From NCBI GenBank assembly GCA_025455795.1, contig JALOLW010000315.1:1-5186 (forward strand): a stretch of DNA of 5,186 nt. The letters run 5' to 3'. The DNA comes from Spirosomataceae bacterium (GTDB lineage: Bacteria > Bacteroidota > Bacteroidia > Cytophagales > Spirosomataceae). Each line of letters begins with the position of its first letter. Position 1 is the first letter of the stretch. Both the position numbers and the translations under genes were made by a program. This document shows positions 1-5,186 of the stretch, piece after piece. A model generated the notes under the pieces. The model made no database searches. It saw only the letters and a program-made list of their open reading frames with translations, and had not been told where the DNA came from.

Positions 1-39
1 TTGACTTTTGTGCATCATTCAAAACAAAACTCAAAATTC
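1..39 (+). other. Leader of the broken dehydrogenase gene; no promoter resolved
   Basis: This is an A-rich leader (aaaacaaaactcaaaattc just before ATG 40), typical of Bacteroidota genes that start without a strong Shine-Dalgarno site. No match to the Bacteroidota -7 element TAnnTTTG is seen, so any promoter lies left of the window or has decayed. Confidence 0.35.
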
Positions 40-451
40 ATGAAAACAATCTTAGGCTTTTTGTTGATCATTTCTTTTTGTCAAAGCCATCTGTTGGCCC
101 ATGCTCACGGCTGGACAATATCGTTTTGCGGAATTTAAACCATCACCCATCGAAGGCGCAAAATACACTGCCCCAAGCTGGGCTTGGATGAATACAGTAG
201 CCCCAACTGGACTGATGTTTTACACAGGGAGTGAATTCCCGACTTGGAAAAACAACTTGCTCGTACCCAGATTGTCGAGAGGGAGTCTTTGGAGGATGAC
301 GGTCAATGGCGAGAACATCGTACAAGCCGAAGAACTATTTGCCAACGATCGCGTGCGGGCAAGAAAGGTCGTCCAAAGCCCGTCTGGCAGACTTTATTTA
401 TTGACAGATGAAGTCAATGGCAAGGTGGTCTGGGTCAAAAATGCGAGGTAA
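40..451 (+). pseudogene. Remnant of a PQQ-dependent sugar dehydrogenase (GSDH/YliI-like): signal peptide plus C-terminal tail, frameshifted
   Basis: Two reading frames together make one broken gene. Frame 1 opens at ATG 40 and encodes a signal-peptide-like start (MKTILGFLLIISF, one Lys then a hydrophobic core); it stops at TAA 136-138 after 32 codons. Frame 2 is open from 68 to the TAA at 449-451 and carries the end of the glucose/sorbosone dehydrogenase family: ICWPMLTAGQY matches the family's YGWP..T.G.. stretch, followed by APTGLMFYTGSEFPTWKNNL, then RVRARKVVQSPSGRLYLLTD and NGKV, in the family order and spacing. Intact enzymes (soluble periplasmic six-bladed propellers that oxidise aldoses with PQQ) have about 370-450 residues. 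Here only the last ~120 remain, so the active-site His/Arg and calcium-site region is gone. Removing one base, for example from the T run at 75-79, would fuse the two frames into about 136 codons. I read this as internal deletion plus frameshift. ATG 101 begins inside the homologous region and is unlikely to be a real start. Confidence 0.8.
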
Positions 452-464
452 CACTAACCATCAA

Positions 465-2933
465 CTACCTAATTTCGAGAACTTTAAATTCGGTGCGACG
501 GTTGCGTTGGTATTCAGCTTCGGTACAAATCACACCATCTACGCAGCCGTTGACGGGGGTACTTTCACCCATGCCGGTGGCTTTCATGCGGGTGCGTGCT
601 ACGCCTTTGGAGGCCAAATAATCTACTACTGACTGAGCACGTTTTTGGGAAACGACTTTATTGGCTGCCGCTTCGCCTCGGCTGTCGGTATGCGAAAAAA
701 TCTCTACGCGGAGCGAAGGGTACTTCCGCATCGTCATCACCAAATTGTCCAGTTCGCGTTTGGCATCGGGGCGCAGGCTTTTTTCACCTTGGTCGTGGTA
801 GATGTTGTCCAGCGTCACCACGTCTCCCTTCTTGAGGAGCGCTACTTCGTTTGACACCAATTTGGGCGGGGTTTTCTTGGGTAATTTCTTGATTTTGACG
901 GTATTGGTGCCGTAAGAGGCTTTGGCATAAATCAATGTGTAGTCGCAGCCTTCCTCAATCTCAAAATCATAGCGACCCTCGGCGTCGGTGGTGGCAGTGT
1001 AGATTTTTTTGGTACACTCGTTGCGAAGTTTGACCAGTACGCCTTCAATAGGTGTGCGGTCGGTTTCGGTGCGTACCACCCCACGCACGTGCGACTTGCG
1101 CAAGGTTACGACGGTGTCTTTTTTAGGTTTTTCGGAGGCAGCCAGCAGGCTATCTGGAAGCACAAGTTCCTGAATGATAGGCTTCATCAGGGCCATTTCC
1201 AAGCGCGTAGGTTTGTCTTCGCTGAGATTGCGCGTAGAAAGTCCGATGGTATTTTCGAGAAAACCTTGTTTTGATACCGTAAAAATAAAGTCATTGTTGG
1301 CGGCCAAACATAGCTTTGCCCAGCCGTTTTCATCGGCTTGAAGGGCGGTTTTGGTGGTATCTCCCGCCATTTTTGAGCGTACCAAGATGGTAGTGCTATC
1401 AATAGACTGCCCCGTTTCGTTGTCATAAACGCGCAGCAGTAGTTCCCGACATTCGTACAATGAACTCTCGCGGGTGAAACGATAAATGTCGTCGTTTTCT
1501 TCGCGGCGGTTGCTGCTAAAATACCCTATTGAGCGGTCTTCGTCGGTGACAATACCAAAATCATCGGCTTTGGAGTTGAGCGGTGTATCTAAGTGCAGCA
1601 CTTCGATGACTTTGGTGCCATCTTTGCTCAAAATAGCGTAGTACAAATCCAATCCACCGAGCCCACCTTTGCGGCCTGCCGACGAAAAATACAAGTTGCC
1701 ACGGGCATCTATAAACGGAAACACTTCATCGGAGCGGGTATTGATTTCTTTGCCGAGGTTGATGGGGGTGGCCCAGCGCCCTCCTTCCCAGCGCGACACG
1801 TACAAATCCTTGCCACCGTAGCCTTTGGGGGCATCTGACACAAAATACAGAAGTGAGCCATCTTTGCTCAACGAAGGGTGGGCGGTCGAGTACTCATCAC
1901 TATTGAAAGGCAGTTCTTGCACATTGACCCAGTCGCCATTGCCCCAGTTGGCTGAGTACAGTTTTAGCTTGATGTTGTTGTCTTCGCTTTTCCCTTTTTG
2001 CCCTTCGTTAAAGTTGTTGCGGGTGAAAATAATTTGTGAGCCGTCGGCACTAAACGTGACGGGGCCTTCGTGAAAGCGCGTGTTGAGTTCTTTGCTAAAT
2101 GGCCCTGGCGCGTTGGGAGTAGCGGCACTGGCATTGTCATTGGTTGAGGGCGTAGCCAGCCCGTAGCCGTCGTAGCTGCCCACGGTGCGGGAGTCGTTGG
2201 AGGTAGGACGGGTGTAGGCGTCGTCGCCGAGGCGGCGGCCCATACCCGACGTGCGGCTTGCGCGGGTGCTTTGATTGCCTCCGAGGGGATTGCCGTCATT
2301 GTCCACGGCCACCGATTTGATGTTTGAGGGGCTGGGGGCGTAGTACAAATCCAAGAAACCTTTTTCAGGGCTTTCGGAGGACGTACTATTTTTGCCTGCT
2401 ACATAAACCAAGCCATCGCGGAAGTACATAGGACTAAACTCAGCGTTGGGGGTGTTGATACCCAAATAATCCACCCGATAGCTGATTTTGCGTTTGGTGA
2501 GGGTTTGCGCACTTTGGGCGTTTTTAGATTCGGCAAGTTTAGCCGCTTGGTAGCGGTCATAATACTCTTGCGACTCGTTCATTTTACCGTTGTTGCCCAA
2601 CACTTTGGCAAAGTGTAAATAGTGACTAATCGCCCCACCCGTTAGTGGTTCGCCCGTGATGGCACGTCGGTAGGCTTCTTCAGATTTGGCGTTGTCGCCG
2701 AGTTGAAGATAAGCATAACCCACGTTGAGGTCGGCCTGTCGGCGTTGCTGTACGCTAAGACTCCCTCCCTCCAACGCCTCTGCGTAAAGCGTAACGGCGT
2801 TGGCGTATTTTTGGGAATCAAACTGCCGCTGCGCTTGCTGCAATACCGTCTCTTTCACGGGGGTTTGTGCCACCGATGCTACCGCCAACAGCATGGCCAA
2901 GCCGAAATTTTTGAGTTTATACATGTTTTTCAT
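465..2933 (-). CDS. PorE-like OmpA-family protein (TPR, PD40 propeller, regulatory-like beta domain, OmpA C-terminal domain)
   Basis: An 822-residue protein predicted to lie in the periplasm under the outer membrane, bound to peptidoglycan. Residues 1-22 are a Sec signal peptide (KLKNFGLAMLLAVASVA, cleavage likely before QTPVKE); there is no lipobox Cys. Residues 31-135 are TPR-like helices (NVGYAYLQLGDNAKSEEAYRRA). About 163-486 form a PD40/WD40-like propeller: successive blades read PSLSKDGSLLYFVSD, KDLYVS, GNLYFSS, LDLYYA and SIGYFSSNR. About 495-585 is a beta-rich module with C495, and 614-685 a carboxypeptidase-regulatory-like module (VRGVVRTETDRTPIEGVLVK, then TDAEGRYDFEI). About 697-822 is the OmpA domain, with HTDSRG (D750, R752), SQKRAQ and NRRTEF, the residues that hold diaminopimelate of peptidoglycan. 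The same domain order defines P. gingivalis PorE (PG1058) of the type IX system, but Bacteroidota carry several paralogues, so I give no symbol. It lies 12 bases after a type B T9SS cargo gene, which supports the link. ATG 2931-2933 is the longest start; Met4 (2922-2924) keeps the signal peptide and is also possible. Confidence 0.93.
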   Translation of the reverse strand: MKNMYKLKNFGLAMLLAVASVAQTPVKETVLQQAQRQFDSQKYANAVTLYAEALEGGSLSVQQRRQADLNVGYAYLQLGDNAKSEEAYRRAITGEPLTGGAISHYLHFAKVLGNNGKMNESQEYYDRYQAAKLAESKNAQSAQTLTKRKISYRVDYLGINTPNAEFSPMYFRDGLVYVAGKNSTSSESPEKGFLDLYYAPSPSNIKSVAVDNDGNPLGGNQSTRASRTSGMGRRLGDDAYTRPTSNDSRTVGSYDGYGLATPSTNDNASAATPNAPGPFSKELNTRFHEGPVTFSADGSQIIFTRNNFNEGQKGKSEDNNIKLKLYSANWGNGDWVNVQELPFNSDEYSTAHPSLSKDGSLLYFVSDAPKGYGGKDLYVSRWEGGRWATPINLGKEINTRSDEVFPFIDARGNLYFSSAGRKGGLGGLDLYYAILSKDGTKVIEVLHLDTPLNSKADDFGIVTDEDRSIGYFSSNRREENDDIYRFTRESSLYECRELLLRVYDNETGQSIDSTTILVRSKMAGDTTKTALQADENGWAKLCLAANNDFIFTVSKQGFLENTIGLSTRNLSEDKPTRLEMALMKPIIQELVLPDSLLAASEKPKKDTVVTLRKSHVRGVVRTETDRTPIEGVLVKLRNECTKKIYTATTDAEGRYDFEIEEGCDYTLIYAKASYGTNTVKIKKLPKKTPPKLVSNEVALLKKGDVVTLDNIYHDQGEKSLRPDAKRELDNLVMTMRKYPSLRVEIFSHTDSRGEAAANKVVSQKRAQSVVDYLASKGVARTRMKATGMGESTPVNGCVDGVICTEAEYQRNRRTEFKVLEIR
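2085..2321 (-). other. Low-complexity, GC-rich insertion in the propeller of the PorE-like protein
   Basis: Residues about 205-283 separate the first propeller blade (LDLYYAPSPSN) from the next (HEGPVTFSADGSQIIFTRNN). They are rich in Ser, Asn, Gly, Arg, Thr, Ala and Pro, with no hydrophobic pattern (for example SRTSGMGRRLGDD, NDNASAATPNAPG). The DNA here is visibly richer in GC than the flanking propeller codons. It is probably a disordered loop. Most relatives I know of have a much shorter link at this place, but that comparison is from memory. Confidence 0.6.
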
Positions 2934-2945
2934 GCTTCATATCTA
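2934..2945 (-). promoter_or_regulatory. 12-base intercistronic gap with weak ribosome-binding signal
   Basis: Read on the minus strand, the upstream stop TAA is followed by tagatatgaagc and then ATG AAA AAC ATG. The only purine-rich element, GAAG, lies 1 base from the first ATG but 10 bases from the in-frame Met4 codon, a spacing nearer the usual one. The gap leaves no room for a separate promoter, so the two genes are very likely co-transcribed and perhaps translationally coupled. Confidence 0.55.
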
Positions 2946-5186
2946 TTAACGACCCAAGGTCAAAAATCTTGAAAATTCGCGTCCGTCGTTGGTGCGCACC
3001 ACGTAAAAATAGGTACCAGCGGGCAGAGGTGTGCGTGTACTTCCTTCTCCCTTCCATTCGTTTTTATAGTCCTCATTTCGATACACCAGTCCTCCCAAAC
3101 GATTGTAAATTTCCAAAGACAGCCTGAGCGTATTGGGTTTACGAATCACAAATGCGTCGTTGATGCCGTCGCCGTTGGGTGAAAAACCCTCTGGAATAAA
3201 CAGGTCTTTCTCAGCACTTCCCCCAAAACCGTTGATAGAAATTGGGGTGGGATTGCTGTCGTCGGCGGCGTCACCGTTGCCATTGGCGTCGGGGGTTTGG
3301 GCATTGTCCGACAAATCCTCACACATATTTCCATTGACATCCAACGCCCGTACAAAAGCCCGATTGTAAAAAATCGTGTCACTTGATGGGGCGGCGTTGA
3401 CCGTCACTGTCAGCTCAACGCTGAGGTTTTGGCCTTTGGGTAGCACCGCATACTCGGGCACCAGCAAATCATATTTTCCGTTTTGACCCGTGAAAGTGGT
3501 ATCGGCCATTTCTTTCGCTTCGGTGGTCGAATTGTTAAAAAATACCTTGACAATAGGCTTACTTGCAATAATCGCACCATTTTTGAAAGTACGGTCTAAA
3601 CTATCCGTCAATTGCACCTCAGCCAGGTCGTTGTTACCCATGTTGGACAGTTGCATCTTGTAGGTCACTTGGAAGCGACGGCCGTCCAATTTGACAAAAT
3701 TGATGACTGTTTTGGTCAATCCTACGGCTTCTTTGGGCTTTTCGGCCAAGGCTTCGATGCTCATATTTTGGGTAGTCGTCCCTGCCTTACAAGGGCCCCC
3801 GTTGTCGGGGTCTTCGGTCGAAAACGCCACCGTGATTACACCTGCCTTGCGGTCTTCGTCCGATGGTGTATAAACGGTGCTCAATCCGACCACGTTGCTG
3901 AAACTTCCGCTCCCACTCGTGGCCCATTGACCCGTTTTGGCTACGCCTCCTACTTGACTTTGCAAGAAATAGTTGCCCGAAGTTGTTTTTTCGGCTTTCA
4001 CAATCTTCGCCGTGGCGGGATTGGTGATGCAGGGAGGGAGGCCGTTGTCACAAGTCTGAATCGTGACTTTGACTTCGGCGGGAAGGCTAAAACAGCCAAT
4101 GTCGTTGCGGGCAAAGATAAAATAACTGCCATTTTGGCTCACCGAGCCGACGGAGGCCACTTCGGGCGAGTCGGGCGTATTGCCCGTGTGTGCTTCGTAA
4201 AACAACCCTATCACGCGGTTTTGAATCGCCGCCGACAAATCCACCGTTTGAAAGGGACACGTATTGGTTAGGTTGTTTTTGACAGAAGGTGTTGCTGGAA
4301 TAGCACCGCCTACGTTCACAACGAGGGCTTCGGATGTCGTACTTTCGCAACCATTTCTGACACAAGTTGCTCGATATGAGGCTGTTTGACTGGGCTTTAA
4401 AACGATACTGTTGCCCGTTTGCCCGTTGTTCCATTTGACCGTACCGCTGCAATTTTCGGCAGTGAGGGTAAGGCTTTCACCGTTGCAAATGACACTTCTC
4501 GAAGATTTGACGACGGGTGGTGGCGGCGGGGCTACACTCACCTGCACGCTGCTACTGAGGGCAATACAGGTGGGAGTTTCGCAAGTGGCGGTGTAAGTTT
4601 GGGTACTTTGGGGCTTGACCGTGATGCTGCTACCCGTGGCACCGTTGGACCATTTGAGCGTTCCTGCGCAGCTTACCGCGTTGGCCGACAGCACCACGCT
4701 TTCGTCGGGGCATACTGCCGAAGCACTCGCACTGACGGCGGGGGGAGCGTTGAGAACTTTGATAATAATTTCGTCGGCAAAACAACTCACGCAACCCTCA
4801 CTCCGACAAGTAGCGGTATAGGCCGTGGTGACGAGTGGATTGACGGTGATTTCTGGACCCATCTGATTGTTGGACCAAATGACTTCGCCAGGACATCCGC
4901 TCACTGTCAGCTTGACTGCCTCGCCGTAGCAGACACTCGTTTTGCTGGCCTTGACCGAAGGCGTAGCGGGAATATTGACCGTGATTTTGAGTTCGTTGGA
5001 AACGGCACTTTTACAGCCATCTTTCTCACAATGAGCCGTGTAAGTGGTTGTTTCGCTTGGGCTAACGGTGATGGAAGTTCCCGTTTTTTTGTTGGACCAA
5101 GTGACTATCCCCTCGCAGCCTGTGGCTTTCAATACGACGGGTTGGCCTGAACAAGTAATTTGTTTTTGGCTACTGATGACGGGTGC
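2946..5186 (-). CDS. Large secreted multidomain protein with Ig-like repeats and type B T9SS (gliding-motility-associated) C-terminal domain, 5' end off the window
   Basis: The frame is open to the right edge, giving 746 visible residues; the true start lies outside. The internal TTG at 5130-5132 is not a start, since the repeat pattern continues upstream of it. Visible modules, counted from the edge: residues 1-294, four Ig-like repeats of the CHU_C-associated kind; 295-381, a divergent fifth Ig-like unit; about 388-480, an Ig/PKD-like domain (WATSGSGSFS, VYTPSDED, GPC); about 485-650, a DUF11-like domain (VTYKMQLSNMGNNDLAEVQL, YNRAFVRALD) ending in DANGNGDAADDSNPTP; 661-746, the gliding-motility-associated C-terminal domain (FIPEGFSPNGDGINDAFVI, EIYNRLGGLVY, PAGTYFYVV, ending FLTLGR). 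The last domain is the type B secretion signal of the type IX system, so the protein is exported across the outer membrane. Its ligand or role (adhesin, matrix or gliding-related) cannot be told from sequence; no enzyme motif is visible. It is the upstream partner of the OmpA/PorE-like gene in an apparent operon. Confidence 0.93.
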   Translation of the reverse strand, partial: APVISSQKQITCSGQPVVLKATGCEGIVTWSNKKTGTSITVSPSETTTYTAHCEKDGCKSAVSNELKITVNIPATPSVKASKTSVCYGEAVKLTVSGCPGEVIWSNNQMGPEITVNPLVTTAYTATCRSEGCVSCFADEIIIKVLNAPPAVSASASAVCPDESVVLSANAVSCAGTLKWSNGATGSSITVKPQSTQTYTATCETPTCIALSSSVQVSVAPPPPPVVKSSRSVICNGESLTLTAENCSGTVKWNNGQTGNSIVLKPSQTASYRATCVRNGCESTTSEALVVNVGGAIPATPSVKNNLTNTCPFQTVDLSAAIQNRVIGLFYEAHTGNTPDSPEVASVGSVSQNGSYFIFARNDIGCFSLPAEVKVTIQTCDNGLPPCITNPATAKIVKAEKTTSGNYFLQSQVGGVAKTGQWATSGSGSFSNVVGLSTVYTPSDEDRKAGVITVAFSTEDPDNGGPCKAGTTTQNMSIEALAEKPKEAVGLTKTVINFVKLDGRRFQVTYKMQLSNMGNNDLAEVQLTDSLDRTFKNGAIIASKPIVKVFFNNSTTEAKEMADTTFTGQNGKYDLLVPEYAVLPKGQNLSVELTVTVNAAPSSDTIFYNRAFVRALDVNGNMCEDLSDNAQTPDANGNGDAADDSNPTPISINGFGGSAEKDLFIPEGFSPNGDGINDAFVIRKPNTLRLSLEIYNRLGGLVYRNEDYKNEWKGEGSTRTPLPAGTYFYVVRTNDGREFSRFLTLGR
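2949..3209 (-). other. Type B T9SS C-terminal secretion domain (gliding motility-associated, TIGR04131-like)
   Basis: These are the last ~87 codons of the secreted protein. The hallmark FSPNGDGINDAF is followed by LEIYNRLGGLVYRNEDY, W(K)GEG, PLPAGTYFYVV and a basic C-terminus (LGR). In known type IX systems such domains target cargo from the periplasm through the SprA/Sov translocon, and cargo with this type usually works with a PorP/SprF-like outer-membrane partner. The domain is complete, including all expected beta-strand blocks. Confidence 0.92.
4044..4304 (-). other. Divergent fifth Ig-like module of the secreted protein
   Basis: This segment (visible residues 295-381) opens with IPATPSVKNN, like the second unit's PATPSVKAS. 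It keeps an early Cys (C310) and a late GC pair (C365), but lacks the Trp, replaced by LFYEAHTG, and the middle two cysteines. SYFIFARNDIGCFS stands where the regular units have YTATC....C. It looks like a related but older or different Ig-like fold, and marks the change from the regular array to the unique stem domains. Confidence 0.65.
4305..5186 (-). repeat. Four tandem Ig-like repeat units of ~74 residues (about 222 bp), each with four cysteines
   Basis: Units lie at 4971-5186, 4749-4970, 4530-4748 and 4305-4529. Each reads roughly: Cys, 11-13 residues, Cys-x-G, W(S/N)N, x-x-G, x-I-x-(V/L)-x-P, T-x-x-Y-x-A-x-C, 4 residues, Cys. The Trp codons are 74, 75 and 73 residues apart. Within every unit the second Cys is 6 residues before the Trp, the third 23 after it, and the fourth 5 after the third. 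The period shows in the DNA too: gttggac or gttgttc motifs recur at 5091, 4869, 4644 and 4425, spaced 222, 225 and 219 bases. The nucleotide identity is only patchy, so the duplications are old. More units may lie beyond the right edge. Confidence 0.9.

Noticed and set aside
94..138. HGWTISFCGI in the first frame as part of the dehydrogenase GWP motif
   Set aside because: It loosely resembles HGWPEVSYGI, but the second frame (CWPMLTAGQY) matches the same motif and runs on into the conserved tail at the right spacing, so the first-frame likeness is probably chance.
446..470. Inverted repeat AGGTA...TACCT over both convergent stop codons as a terminator
   Set aside because: The stem is only 5 pairs with a 15-base loop and no T tract on either strand. 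It is too weak to call.
408..632. Plus-strand frame of 74 codons spanning the dehydrogenase tail and the OmpA gene's 3' end
   Set aside because: It starts inside the dehydrogenase tail in another frame and then runs antisense to the OmpA peptidoglycan-binding motifs.
1617..1871. 15-base direct repeat gccatctttgctcaa at 1617-1631 and 1857-1871
   Set aside because: Both copies encode the same LSKDG propeller-blade motif. This is explained by internal protein repetition, not by a mobile or regulatory element.
3612..4271. Plus-strand open frame of 219 codons
   Set aside because: It is opposite the Ig/PKD-like and DUF11-like domains, whose protein motifs are unmistakable on the minus strand. It has no recognisable domain or ribosome-binding site.
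4419..5150. Long plus-strand open frame of 243 codons opposite the Ig-like repeats
   Set aside because: It is the antisense of the clearly coding minus strand. Its length follows from repeated codon patterns there, and the peptide (Gly/Arg/Thr-rich, no domain, no leader) looks like nothing known.

Overview
The window looks like chromosomal DNA of a Bacteroidota member, most likely of the order Cytophagales (Runella/Spirosoma-like). The evidence is a gliding-motility-associated (type B) type IX secretion signal, an OmpA-family protein of PorE-like architecture directly downstream of it, AT-rich leader sequences without strong Shine-Dalgarno sites, and roughly half GC overall. The genus is inference; no rRNA or other marker is present.

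Layout. Positions 40-451 on the + strand hold a decayed gene. A fresh-looking signal-peptide start is joined, out of frame, to the last ~120 codons of a PQQ-dependent glucose/sorbosone (aldose sugar) dehydrogenase, and the catalytic propeller is missing. It converges on the minus-strand unit, with only 13 bases between the stop codons (452-464). Everything from 465 to the right edge is one minus-strand transcription unit of two genes. The upstream gene (2946-5186, running off the right edge, so its N-terminus is not visible) is a large modular secreted protein. It has four regular four-cysteine Ig-like repeats, a fifth divergent Ig-like module, a further Ig/PKD-like domain, a DUF11-like domain ending in an Asp/Asn-rich stretch, and a type B T9SS C-terminal signal. 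After a 12-base gap comes an 822-residue periplasmic protein (465-2933) with signal peptide, TPR region, PD40/WD40-like propeller, two beta-sandwich modules and an OmpA peptidoglycan-binding domain.

How they fit together. The large protein is probably exported by the type IX system and shown on or released from the cell surface. The second protein is built to sit at the periplasmic face of the outer membrane and hold a complex to peptidoglycan, as PorE does in Porphyromonas gingivalis. The PorP/SprF-type outer-membrane protein often found between or beside such genes is absent from both flanks visible here. No RNA genes, insertion sequences, CRISPR arrays or convincing promoters or terminators were found. 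The operon promoter must lie beyond the right edge.
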